A stretch of DNA of 64,000 nt, from contig NW_020311998.1 of assembly GCF_003144115.1 (NCBI RefSeq), forward strand, positions 123,669 through 187,668, in the 5' to 3' direction. Below the pieces are notes generated by a model, which saw nothing but the letters and a program-made list of their open reading frames with translations, did no database searches and was not told the DNA's origin. Source of the DNA: Tilletiopsis washingtonensis. Lineage: Eukaryota; Basidiomycota; Exobasidiomycetes; Entylomatales. Below are positions 32,124 through 43,748 of this stretch, piece by piece (position 1 is the stretch's first letter; each line of letters begins with the position of its first letter). Position numbers and translations under genes: made by a program.

Positions 32124-34497
32124 TCAAGCCGGGTAGTTGCCTGCGTCGCAAGATCAGCGCTTGTTCCCTCTCGCTCGTCGCAGCACTCACACTGTCCATC
32201 GCGCAGCGCACACCACAGCGGCTGGATCGGCGTAGCCTGAATGCCGCGGCCGACGATGCGGTAGCGCCAGTCGTGAAGGCGGGGCAGTGCCTCTGTCATG
32301 CTGCGCTCCTCCATCTGGCCGTTCGTAGTGGCACTAGCGCCCGTCCAGTACACTTCAGCGGCCGAGGCTGCACGAGGCCAGAGAAGACCATCCAGCACGT
32401 TCTCGTCGGACTGCTCGCCCCACAGCGCCATTTCGCCGCCGAGGATGCGAGGGTCGCCGACTGTGGTGCCGTTGTAGGGGCTGAGAGAGGTCAGGGTCTG
32501 CGCGGCCAATGGAGAAGTGGAGCCTTACTCGAAGACGTATTGACTGAGGACAGAGAGTCAGAGAGAGCTGAAAGATGCGGCCGAGGGCGACTCACTTCTG
32601 CCACGACACGTAGGGGGCGTACGAAGGAGCCGTCGTGTTGCCCAGCCACGAGCCGCGTCCGACGTCCAGGCTGCAGGGCATTCTCCATCAGCGCTCTACG
32701 GCCCGCTCTTGCAGCTGCAGACTCACTACGCCGCCTGGTAGGGCGCATGAATGAGGCGCACATCTGGGTTTGAGGCGAGAATCTTGGGCACGTAGTCCTC
32801 TGCGCCCGTCCACGCTTCGACGATGGTGCCCTTTGCGAGGATCTTGCCCGTCTCTGGGAAATCGATCGCCGCTTCTGCAAGTCGAGTCGCTGTCAGCGCT
32901 GAGCCTGCGCATCACCATTCGAGCAGACGCACCTTCCCAGACCATCGGCGTCTTGCCCGCCTTCTGGATGTTGGCGTGCACCTTCTCCACGAACGGCTTG
33001 AGGTAGGGCGCATCAAGCTCCTCCTTGCTCGTGGCGTTGTAGCAGTTGAGGTTGACCTCGTCGTTGCCGTGCGCAAAGTACGGGCCCGCAATGAGCTTGC
33101 TCGTCTCCTCGATCAGCTCTGCCACGTATGAGTCGACGGCGGAGCTGCCGAGCGCTAGCTGGCCCGACGGCGGCTCGTTCGCCCAGCTGCAGAGTGGCCG
33201 TCAACAGCGGAGGACGCTCACTTCTCGCTGCTGACGACTCACTTGCCCCAGTCAGGCTGGTTCGGGCACACCACCAGGCTAGGGTCGAGGTCGACAACGC
33301 CCATGTACGTGTGGCCCGGCATGTCAATCTGTTCGAGCCAGCGTGAGCAAGCCAGCAGTAGCAAGAAGCAATGCACTGACCTCGATGTTGACGTTGATAC
33401 CGCGCTTGCCGGCGCTAGCAACATTGCGGTCGCGGAGACGAGTCAATGAGCGAAGCAGGTGTGCATGACGCACGATAGTCGGCGGCGAGAGCTCACAAGT
33501 CCATGATGTCCTTGACGTCATCAGCCGTGTACACCTGGTCTGCGCCGTACGCGCCCTTCTCAGAGAGCACCGAGAGGCGGCCGGGCAGGACGAGCGGGAA
33601 GGCCTGCGCGTCCGTGATGTGCCTGTGTCGTCGTGTCAGCACACATCATCGTGTCAGGCAGCAGGGCAAATTGCTTTCGGGCCTTCCAGCGCTTCCGGGG
33701 GGCGCCTGCGACCCCTCGTCCGCTCCAAGGTGACCTTACCAGTGAAATTGATTCAGCTTGGCGAAGGACATCACTGTCAGGACACGCTTGATGGCGTACG
33801 TCGGGTAAAAGTTCCGTGAGGTATCGAGCAGAAGACCGCGGTAGGGGAACGCCGGCTTGTCGTTGATCTCGATGGGTGCGTTCCAGATGTAGCGGGTCGC
33901 GAGGTAGTGAGCCGTCGTGAGCTCGCCCGGCAGCGCGTAGATGAGCTGCGTGATCGTCTCGAGGCCCCGGAAGATGCCCAGGCTCGAGTTGGCGCTCAGC
34001 GTGCCCGGCGAGCCGTCGGCGGGAATGACGAGCTTGTAGGCCTCGTCGAGCTGCGAGACGTCCTGCTGGATCTCGCTCGTGATACTGCGGGGCACAGCGC
34101 TCGCAGCTCGCTTCTTCGCAAGGAGCTTCTGAGCGCCTTTGTGGGCGGCAGCGCCAGGCGGTGAGCGATGCGAGTGCAAGTGCTGCGCCACTGCTTCGGG
34201 CGACTTGCCTCCTAGCTCGATGCGAATCTCCCGCAGCAGCGGCGCGGCGTCCACGGCGGAGCGCCGGGCCGCTCCCCGGCCAACTTCGAGTGGCTTGAGG
34301 GTGTCGCCGCCGATGTAGTACGTCGTTGACTTGATGGCGTCGTAGACGTCGTCGGGCAGCGGACTGACGGCCGTGAAGCCAAAGTCGGACGTGTTGACGC
34401 GCAGCGGCTGGTTGCCCGAGCGGAAGTCCGCCGGACGAGGCCAGATCGCAGCGACGTGCGTCGCGAGGAGGAGCAGCGCAAGAGGGAGGCGGAGCAT
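32124..34497 (-). CDS. secreted beta-N-acetylhexosaminidase, GH20
   Basis: Removes terminal GlcNAc from chitin oligomers; secreted or wall-associated. Exon 1 (to about 33736) starts with a signal peptide, MLRLPLALLLLATHVAA, then the N-terminal GH20b domain (IWPRPADFRSGNQ) and the barrel start GLLLDTSRNFYPTYAIKRVL with KLNQFHW. Later exons encode HITDAQAFPLVLPGR, INVNIEIDMPGHTYMG, LDPSLVVCPNQPDWGKWANE and the catalytic pair in YFAHGNDEVNLNCYN (Asp-Glu retained; families usually show GGDE). The C-terminal part holds MVWEG, EAWTGAED and GEMALWGEQSDENVLDGLLW-type substrate-site motifs. A final intron after ALRDGQC leads to a short last exon ending NYPA at 32124. The insert around SHRSPPGAAAHKGAQKLLAK is lineage-specific. 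Confidence 0.9.
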
Positions 34498-35219
34498 GGC
34501 GGATGATGGTGGGAGAGCGACCGCTGCGGCTCGGACTAGAGCGCTTTATGCGCGTCCACTCATGCGGCTTCGACTGCTGTGGGGGACAGGCCAGTCTTGA
34601 CCGCTGCCTTTTAGGAGCCGTCGCCGCCGCGGGCCGTCCTCCTCGCACGAGATGACGCTGTAGCTCGCGGAGATCCGGGCTCCGGGGCGCCTGATGAAGC
34701 CTTATGTACCTGCCACTCGTGCTGGGCCTCTGTGCCCTCTCTTGAAGCTCGACGTGCGGGTGATGGAGGGACAAGGCAGCGTGTGCTCATGCGCTGCGGG
34801 CGCCAGCGCACCTCAAGGCGCGCTCGGGCCGCCGAGGCCGCTTCGCGTGTGCGCGGCGGCGCGCGGCGCCGCCGCTGCGCCGTGCCCAAATTAGCCTCTC
34901 ATCAGCGAAGTGGCGCGCCTGCCCCTCTTGTCTCCCGGCCACCACCATCGCAGCTCCCTCAGCCTGCCAGCACTCTGTGTGCACGAGCCATCGCTGCGCC
35001 GCCTAGCGTCACACTGCCTGCTTCGTCCGCTCCGCTCGATAGCCAGTCGACGTCCTGCGTGCACGAGCCCGAGCGCATAGGTCGCTCTGCCTTCTGGGCC
35101 TGTCCGCCGCTGCTCGCGCCCAGTATCCTGTGCTTCGCGCCCTCGTCGCCTCGTCTGACCAGCGCTCGCCAATGCACACGTCTGCGCAGATTTAGCCTCG
35201 CCCCGCTCCTTCTCCAGCC
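34498..35219. promoter_or_regulatory. divergent promoter region hexosaminidase/E2 gene
   Basis: 722 nt between start codons. No identifiable gene, tRNA or repeat. Confidence 0.35.
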
Positions 35220-38200
35220 ATGTCTTCGAGCGATGTGAAGCGCCTCGTGCAGATGGTGAGCCTTGCTGCGCCGACGTGGCGGGCGGCAGAGCTGCACCTG
35301 CGCTTTGTGTTGGAGTGGAGGCGCACGCTATCACGCGAAGCCGCAGACGCGCGGCGCGAGGCGCGCTCAAACTCGAGCTCACATGCTCTTGCCCTCGACA
35401 GGGCATCAACCGCGCCGTTGCCGTCGCTGCACTCGCCAAGTGCAAGGACGTCGAGGATGCAGCCGAGGCCATCTTCGCAGGCAAGTTTGCGCACATCGCC
35501 GAGGAGTCAGACGGCGAGGGATCGTCCCAACTTGCAGAGTCGTACGAGGAGGACGAGGGTGAGTGGCATGCTGCCAGAGACGTAAAGATCTGCTGACTGA
35601 TGCCTGCGCTCCCCCTCTGCAGACGTGGACGACTCAATCAGCCTGGCAGACGACGACGAGGAGCTCGTCGACCCGGACCCGTACCGTGACGTGGGCCTTG
35701 TCGGTGAGCAGTCTCTGCCTCCGCTGCTGCTGCCCGTCTGAGACCTTGCGCAACGCAGAGAAAGGCGCAACGGAGACAATCATCGAGAACGAGGACGACG
35801 ACACGACGCCTGTGACGCTGGCGAGCGGCGCCGTGGCACACAAGCTCTCGCTGGCCAACTTCATGAAGGGCCCGAGCGTCGGCGCGGAGCAGCAGCATCT
35901 CTTCGGCCTCTACCAGCGTCTGCAGGAGGACATTGCGTGCCCAAAGTGCCGCAAGAAGCGCACACGCACCGACGCTGAGAGCCTACTGGTGCTCTGTCCG
36001 ACGATCGACGAGTTCGTCGCCCACCTCGGCAAGAACGCGGTGTGCCAGTGCAAGTGCGGCACAGTGATCTGCACCGCGTGCGGCGGCACCAGCACGCAGA
36101 GCGCTCCTGCCAACGAGATCGAGGAGATCGGCAAGAGTGAGTTCGAGGCGAAGGGCAAGGCAAAGGGCAAAGACAAGGGCAAGAGGCCGGAGAGCGCTGT
36201 GCGGCATCCGCGTCCGACAGGCCAAGCTACGTCGACGGCCGAGCTCGCCGAGCTCTCGCTGCTCGCGGATCCAGCACTGCTGCACTGCGGCGAGATGCAG
36301 GCGGTGCTGCTCGGCGCCGGACTGGCGCACATCGAGCGAGCACTCGAGACGCAGGACGGGAGCGACACGCCGAGCTCCAACGGCGGGCAGAAGCGTCCGC
36401 GTTCCGACTCTGCTCCGCAAGCGGGCGGCTCGACGAAGAAGAAGGCCAAGGCGGGGAACAACTTTCTCGACGGCTCGACCGACGGCTCATACGGCTCGGA
36501 CGACTCGAGCGACGAATATGACTATAACTACATGCACCCAGCCGCTCACAAGGGCAACAGCAAGGGCACGGGCTACGCCGGCAGCTCGGGCGCAAAAGAG
36601 CACGGATGGATCGAGGCGCAGAAGAAGAAGGAGCAGGAGGCAGACTCTGCGCTGCACCTTGCGCTGATGCAGCTGCGTCCATACGTGAGTGCCTCAGAAG
36701 TGGTGGCACGTCGTTCCCGAGCTGATACTGCTCGCAGCTGCCGATGACCTTCCGCGAGCCGAACCCGGCAAGCAGCGACTACATGCCCGACGCCTGCAGC
36801 ATCGCCGCGATCCGCCGCCGGCTGCTGCCCATCGCCTCGCGCCTGCTGCGCTCAGACAGCCTGTCGGACATGGTCGAGCGCTACGACCTCTATTTTGAGA
36901 TGCTGCAGTGGTTCCGCACGCTCTCGCTGCACGAGTCACTGTCGGCGCTGCTTGCGCAGGTGAGTCACCGGCCTGTTGCGCGGGCGTCATCAGCCTACTC
37001 ACCCGCATCGCAGCCGGTCATGCTTCGGCGTGACGTAAAGATCATCGAGAAGAAGAAGAAGCGCGAGCGTCACGTCACGTACGAGTGCTCCGAGGGCCCT
37101 CGCCAGCGCGCCGAAAGCATCCTGGTGCAGACCGAGGCTTTCCTCGAGTCTATGAAGCGCAACGAGGCCCAGATCGAGCGCGAGCGCCTCGCCCGCCGCC
37201 GCGCAAAGGGCGGCGATGAAGAGGAGCGGCCGCGTTCGCCGAGTCCCATCGAGTATGACCCGCTCTCGCAGAAGCTGGTGGCCTTCTGCGAGTCGTTCAA
37301 GCGCAACGTCGCGACCATTGACGCCAACCTGGCCAAGACGAAGGGCGATGCCTTCCTGGCTGCTCTGCTCGGCAACGTGACCAGCAGCAGCAGCAACGCT
37401 CCGCCGCCGGCGCACGTCGGGTCGCAGACGCGCTCGAAGACGGCTCGCAAGGCCGTGCCAACGCCCGAGGAGGCGGCGAAGGAGGCGGCAAAGGCGTACG
37501 AGGCGTGGGCCGAAGGTCAGCGCATGGAGCACGTCGACATGAGCGTGCCGGCTGCGGCGGTGAAGGAGGGCGAGGCCGAGGCCAAGCCGACGTGGCGCCA
37601 CGTATTCAGCAACGAGGTCAACGTGCGTGCTGATGCTGAGCGCCGCCTTTCATTGCTGACGCGCCCCGCAGAACGTCAACGCCAGCGACAATCCGAAGCG
37701 CGGCCTCATCATCGCCAAGGAGCTGTCGGCGATGCGCAACTCGCTGCCGAGCGGCACCATCTTCCTGCGCGTCGACGAGAGCCGCATCGACCTCATCAAG
37801 GCGTGCCTCGTCGGGCCTGAGGGCTCACCGTACCACCTCGGCCTCTTCTTCCTCGACATCTTCCTGCCGTCGGAGTACAATCACCTGCCGCCCAAGGCGA
37901 AGATCGTCACGACGTCGGGCGGACAGATTCGCATGGGCGTGAGTGTGACGTGCCGCGAGCGTCTGCAGCGCGCTTACCAGTCTGTCACTCGCATAGCCCA
38001 ATCTTTACGTGAGTCTCGCGCTCCTCAACGCCTTTGCAGCACTAACGCATTCTATCCACCGCACGTGCAGGCCGAAGGCAAGGTGAGCAGCTCGTGCAGC
38101 CCGCCACTCGCAAGTGCTGACGGCCATCTTGCAGATCTGCCTGTCTCTGCTCGGCACATGGTCCGGCCCCGGCTGGGCCAGCGGCCGCTCGACGCTACTG

Positions 38201-38759
38201 CAGATTCTGCTCAGCGTGCAGTCGATGATCCTGGGCGTCACCGACCCCATGACGCTCGAGCCCGGTGAGCTCGTTCCGCGCCTCTCATGCAAGCTCCCTG
38301 CTGACGCCCTCGGCCTGCAGGCTACGAGAATCTCGAGGGCAGCCCCGGCTCGGTTGCGTACAGCCGCAACACGCGCCGCCAGACGGTGCGTGTGGCGATG
38401 CTGGAGCAGCTGCAGAATCCGCCTGCGTGCTGGGAGGACTTCGTGCCGGCCTTCTACAAGCTGCGCGCCGACGAGGTCATCAAGCAGCTCGACGCCTGGA
38501 GCGCCGATGACGACGGTGGCCAGTGAGTGCTCCTCTTTTGTCAGACTCGGTGACGAGCAACGCTGACCCCAACTCCTCATCTCTCAGGCTGCATAAAGAT
38601 GGCATGTCGGCAGGAGGCCACGCGTACCATCCGCATGCAGGAGCCGGCGCCGCTGGCGCAAAGCCCGCAGCCAAGGCGCCAGTCAAGCCGGGCGTCGAGA
38701 CGCCGCTGCGCACCGACATTGCTCGTCTCAAGGAGGCCCTCGCCAAGCTGCGCGAGTAG
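35220..38759 (+). CDS. large UBA-containing E2 ubiquitin-conjugating enzyme (UBE2O/BIRC6-type UBC fold)
   Basis: Twelve exons sum to 941 residues in frame. An N-terminal UBA-like segment (GINRAVAVAALAKCKDVEDA) comes first. A cysteine-rich, probably zinc-binding region follows (IACPKCRKKR, then AVCQCKCGTVICTACGG), like a degenerate RING/IBR element. Next are an acidic/basic linker, a helical region (LPMTFREPNPASSDYMPDAC) and KIIEKKKKRERHVTYECSE. The UBC domain runs from NPKRGLIIAKELSAMRNSLP to GYENLEGSPGSVAYSRNTRR. The catalytic cysteine is in ICLSLLGTW (codon 38138-38140). Two successive 12-nt microexons, 37997-38008 (PNLY) and 38071-38082 (AEGK), precede it; the HPN-equivalent reads GPN. The C-terminal UBC extension contains CWEDFVPAFYKLRADEVIK. 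Giant E2s of this class can act as E2/E3 hybrids, so that role is possible but inferred. Confidence 0.87.
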
Positions 38760-38920
38760 CGAGCGCGCGTGAGGGCCGCGCAAGTTTCCCCTCTTGTTCC
38801 GTCACGAAGAGTCACCCCACCATCAACACCATGCCAGCGTCACCCACACCATCATCCCTCATCATTCGTCTCGGTCGCGGGCACACACACAGACTTGGGC
38901 TTTGCGCACAAAATCACATC

Positions 38921-39716
38921 TCACTGAGAACTCCGCGGCGGGTTGATGGTGCCGCCCGACGGCACGGCCGACTCCAGGAGGCCGTACGAGCCAGCCAGCT
39001 CGGCCTTGGGTGTGATCTCGTCGAGCTTCTCGCCCAGCTTGAGCGCCGTGTACTTGATCACGCGCGGGTCGGCTCGTAGCCGTGCCGTGAGAGTAGCGAG
39101 GACGCGTGGGTTGGTGTCGAAGTGCAGCAGGAAGTGGCTGGGGCAAGAAGGAGCGTCAACGCTGAGCCGGGCGATACGCAGGTGCAACGCCAGCCGCAAG
39201 CCCATCGCTTCCGACTCCCTCCCTCCGCGTCTGTGATCAGTAGTGTTTCTGATTTGTTTGATGTCAAGTGCCATGAAGGGCATCCGAGTCTAATTAAGAG
39301 AAATCATCTCACAGCGCGAGCTTCGCGCACCTTCGCCAGCGCGCGTGCTCTCCGACCATCTCTCTCCTGCACGTATCCCTATCGAGCTCGTTCTCGCCCT
39401 CGCCCAGGTACTCACTCGCCCTCGGTGTGCCACAGCTGATGCCGCCGCGCGCGCTGCGGCAGTGCTCGCCGCCCCCAGTTCTGCATGCCCCGCACTGCGC
39501 CGCCGTTCTGCAGGATGAGCGACGAGGTGCCGCGCACCAGATCTTGTAATGGCGCCTGCAGGTGAAGTATGGTCAGCACAGGCCAGAGATGCAGAAAGCG
39601 GAGCGTGACGCACAGACTTGGGAGCACAGGCAGCGACGCAGAAGAGCTCGTAGAGCCTGCGAAGCGAGTCAGGACGGCGCGAGAAGATGTTCGGGCAGCG
39701 GCGGTGCTTACGGCAT
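38921..39716 (-). CDS. MRPS6: mitochondrial small ribosomal subunit protein bS6m
   Basis: Mitochondrial ribosomal protein S6 (yeast Mrp17). Four exons (39712-39716, 39614-39656, 39416-39555, 38921-39137) give 134 residues, the family's typical size. The first coding exon is only 5 nt (ATGCC). Joined to exon 2 it makes the canonical start MPLYELFCVAACAPKS. Then come APLQDLVRGTSSLILQNGGA, VRGMQNWGRRALPQ, HFLLHFDTNPRVLATLTARL and DPRVIKYTALKLGEKL. The reconstruction is fixed by splice phase at all junctions (phases 2, 0, 2). It is divergent with APL4. Confidence 0.9.
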
Positions 39717-40240
39717 GGTGACGGGCGCGAACGGAGGGGCGAGAATACAGAGGCGAGAAGTCGAGGAGTCAAGAGGCGAGGAGCAGCGAGCGAGTGAGAA
39801 GAAGGCGTGAGACGGTGCGAGGGTATGTGGTGGGAGGCAGAGATCGGCGCGCGATGAGCTCACGCCGAGGCCGCGCGCAGAAGAGCAGGCCGCGCTGCTC
39901 CCACGCGCCTCGGCCGAGCAAGCCGGCGGCAGCGCCAGCGGCGCGGCGCAGTGGGCGCTGCGTCTGAGGCTGCTGGCGGCGTGCCTGCAGCGCGCCGCCT
40001 GGGCTGCAGGCTGCCGTGTTGGCCTCGCTCGCCGGCGGCCGTGCACGACGACGCGCTCGGGGCGCAGCTGCAACACCGTCTGACCTCGCCATCTCCACCC
40101 CTTCGCGCCCTCCATCCGTCCAGCGCAAGAGCCGTCTCTGCTCCGTCTCTGCTTGCCGCTTCTGCTCTTGGCCTGCGCTCTTCACAGCGCTCGACGTCCC
40201 TGCCTGTCGAGGCAGCCCTTCCCTCGGCGCCGCTGCAGCC
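39717..40240. promoter_or_regulatory. divergent promoter region MRPS6/APL4
   Basis: 524 nt between start codons. Minus-strand frames across it are shadows with Arg/Ala-rich composition. Nothing specific seen. Confidence 0.35.
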
Positions 40241-43200
40241 ATGTCGTCCTTCTTCGCGAAGCAGCAGCAGGTCGCCGCGCTGGACCCGCGCCTCGGCGGG
40301 CTCATGGCGTCGGCGGGCCTGTACAATCTCAAGTCGCTCATCAAGGTGAGCCGTGCTGCGAGCTGCCAGCTGCGCGCCACGACTCACATCTTCTCAGGCC
40401 ATCCGCGCATGCAAGACGCACGCCGATGAGCGAGCCCTCATCCAGAAGGAGTCGGCGCAGATCCGCTCCGGCTTCAAGCAGGCCGACCCGTTTGCGCTGC
40501 ACAACAACATTGCCAAGCTGCTCTACATCCACATGCTCGGCTATCCGGCGCATTTTGGGCAGATCGAGTGTCTCAAGCTCGTTGCGACGCCGCGCTTCAC
40601 CGACAAGCGCCTCGGCTATCTGGGCATCATGCTGCTGCTCGATGAGAACACTGAGGTGCTGACGTTGGTCACCAACGGCCTGAAGAAGTGAGCGGCACAT
40701 GCTAGAGCGCCGAGACATGCCTCGACTGACACCTGCGGGCCAGCGACATGGAGCACTCCAACATGTACGTCGTGGGCCTGGCGCTGTGCACGTTTGCGAA
40801 CATCGCCAGCGAGGAGATGTCGCGCGACCTGTCCGACGAGGTGCTGCGGCTGATGGGCAGCAGCAACACGTACATCCGGCGGAAAGTGAGTGGACGCGCA
40901 CGCAGCGTCGGAGAGAGCTTGTGGGCGCGGCTGATGAGCCCACGAACCAGGCTGCGATCTGTGCGATGCGCATTGTGCGCAAGGTGCCGGACCTGCTGGA
41001 GAACTTCACCGAGCGGGCGCGCCAGCTGCTTTCCGACAAGAACCACGGCGTGCTGCTGTGCGGCGTGACGCTGGCGATTGAGATCTGCCGGCAGGACGAG
41101 GCGGCACTGGCAGAGTTCAGAGATGTGAGTGTTGAGGAGAGAAGGAGGCCGACCGGTTGAGCGCGCCTGACAGCTTGTGCAGCTGGTGCCGCTCATGGCG
41201 CGCCACCTCAAGGCACTCGTCACGACGGGCTACTCGCCCGAGCACGACGTGTCGGGCATCACAGATCCGTTCCTGCAGTGCAAGATCCTGCGTCTGCTGC
41301 GCCTGCTCGGCAAGGGCGACGCGGCGGCGTCCGAGGCGATGAACGACGTGCTGGCGCAGGTGGCCACCAACACCGAGGCGAGCAAGAACGTCGGCAACGC
41401 CATCCTCTACGAGACGGTGCTCACGGTGCTCGAGATTGAGGCTGACAATGGCCTGCGCGTCATGGCCATCAACATCCTGGGCAAGTTCCTGGGCAACCGC
41501 GACAACAACATCCGGTGAGTGGCCGTGGGCGAGTAGCGCGCCTGCTGCTTCTGCTGATGCGGCTCGGGCAGCTATGTTGCGCTCAACACGCTCAACAAGG
41601 TCGTCACGATGGACACCAACGCCGTGCAGCGGCATCGCAACATCATCCTCGACTGTCTGCGCGACGGCGACATTTCGATCCGGCGCCGTGCCCTCGAGCT
41701 GTCGTATGCCCTCATCAACGAGTCCAACGTGCGCGTCCTCACGCGCGAGCTGCTCAGCTTCCTCGAGGTGGCGGACAATGAGTTCAAGCTCGGCCTCACG
41801 ACGCAGATCTGCCTCGCGGCGGAGAAGTTTGCGCCGAATCGCCGGTGGCACATTGACACGGTGCTGCGCGTGCTCAAGCTGGTGCGTTGCATGTCCGATC
41901 TGCAGTGCTGCGCGCACGAGAGCTGACCCTCCGCTTGCAGGCCGGCAACTACGTGCGCGAGGAGGTGCTCTCTGCCTTTATCCGCCTCACTTGCCACACG
42001 CCCGAGCTGCAGGCGTACACGGCCCAGAAGCTCTTCTCTGCGCTGCACGCCGACTTCTCGCAGGAGTCCCTCACGCTGGCCGCCGTGTGGGTGATTGGCG
42101 AGTTCGGCGAGACGCTGCTGCAGGGCGGCAGCTACGACGAGGAGGAGGCGGCGCGCGAGGTGCAGGCCAAGGACATGGTCGACCTGCTCGCCTCGGTGCT
42201 CGACTCGCCCTATGCCAACTCGCACATCCGGCAGTGGGTGCTGACGGCGCTGGCGAAGATGACGACGCGCATCTCCGACTCGGCACAGCAGGCACGCATC
42301 GAGCGCCTGCTGCACGGCTACGACGCCAGCGTCGAGGTGGAGATCCAGCAGCGCGCCGTCGAGTTTGGCGCGCTGCTGGCGCGCAAGGACATTCGCGCAG
42401 GCGTGCTGGAGCCGATGCCGCCGCCGGAGATCCGGCAGACGGTCGTGGGCACGGTCAGCGAGAAGCGCGCCGTCGGCTCTACGCGGACAGACAAGGATGC
42501 CCTGCTCGACCTCATGGGCGACGAGATGCCATCAGGCGGCGCACAGGCTGCAGCCGGCGGCGCAGCACCGGCTGCCTCGGCACAGAGCACGCAGGACCTG
42601 CTGGCCGACATCTTCGGCGGCATGGGCAACGATGCGCCGGCCTCTGCCGCCATCTCTCCGAGCAGCGCGCAGCCAAAGTCGTCCATGAGCGACATCATGG
42701 GCCTGTTTGGCAATGATGCGCCTGCTGCGTCGGCGCCGGCGCCGTCATCGTCGTCGTCAGGCCTGGATGGCCTGATGGGCATGAGCAGTGCGCCCAGCGC
42801 CTCTACAGGCCTTGGCGGTCTGGACATCTTTGGCGGCGCCGGGCCCTCGTCACAAGCCACCTCACCGCCCATTGCCGCTGCTTCGCCGCCACCTGCTGCC
42901 GCACCAGCCGCCGCTGCTGCGCCGCGGCAGTACACGGCGTACGACCAGAAGGGCCTGCGCGTCACGCTGGCGCCATCGATCAGCGCCGCACGGCCCGACG
43001 TCGTCAATCTGACGGCGCGCTTCATGAGCACGGCGGGCGAGGTCAGCGGCGTCAACTTCCAGGCCGCTGTGCCGAAGGTGCGTGACCTGCGCAGGATGCG
43101 CGAGTCTGTCTGCCTGCCCTTTGCTGACGCCTCCTCGCGACCCTCGCAGAGCCAAAAGCTGCAGATGCTCGCGATCTCCAACCCGACCGTCTCGCCGGGC

Positions 43201-43404
43201 AAGACGGAGACGCAGCAGCTGCGCGTCATGATCCCCGCCGGCGTGAGTTGCGGCGCACGCGGAGCAGCTTGGCGAGCTTGGCGCTGACTCTTTGCATGCC
43301 AGGCACAAGTGCGGCTGCGTCTGCGCATTGGCTTCACGGCCGACGGCACGGCGAACCAGGAGCAGGTGGATTGGACGCTGCCGGCTGACTTTGCCTCTGC
43401 ATGA
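40241..43404 (+). CDS. APL4: AP-1 complex subunit gamma (gamma-adaptin)
   Basis: Large subunit of the clathrin adaptor AP-1, acting at the trans-Golgi and endosomes. About ten exons with GTGAGT donors. The trunk opens [20 protein letters not shown], with [20 protein letters not shown] across the first intron, then [80 protein letters not shown] and [10 protein letters not shown]-type repeats of the armadillo solenoid. A hinge of Ser/Ala/Pro with [10 protein letters not shown] and DLLADIFGG carries clathrin- and accessory-binding-like motifs. The ear is [12 protein letters not shown] to [13 protein letters not shown]. All parts expected of gamma-adaptin are present and full length. Confidence 0.95.
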
Positions 43405-43748
43405 TGCGGCGGCCGGCGCGCGAGGCTGTTGATCAGCGCATCGGTGACCCCGGCAGCGCACGGCGCAGCAATCTCTATATCATCCCATGCTCTGCCGCAG
43501 GGGTTGAGTGAGATGTATTGAGGGCGACAGCGAGATCGGCGATGAGAGAGAGAATGGCGGACGATGCAGAGAAGAGGGAGATGATACACGATGGGACGCA
43601 GCATGATGCAGAGGGATGGACGAGGCGGAGGAGCAATGTGTCGGGATGAGTGGAGGATATGAGCGTAAGGCGAGGAGAGCAGCGGTGCTCTCGCCAGCAG
43701 GGTCGTCAGAGGAGGAGGGAAAGGAGTGCGACGTGCTGGGATAGTCGT
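43405..43748. other. convergent 3' intergenic region
   Basis: 344 nt between the stop codons of APL4 and the RanBPM-like gene. No gene seen. Confidence 0.4.

Noticed and set aside
39769-40387. Overlapping minus-strand frames of 175-203 codons upstream of APL4
   Set aside because: They overlap each other and the APL4 start, are Arg/Ala-rich and have no domains. They are shadows in a divergent promoter.
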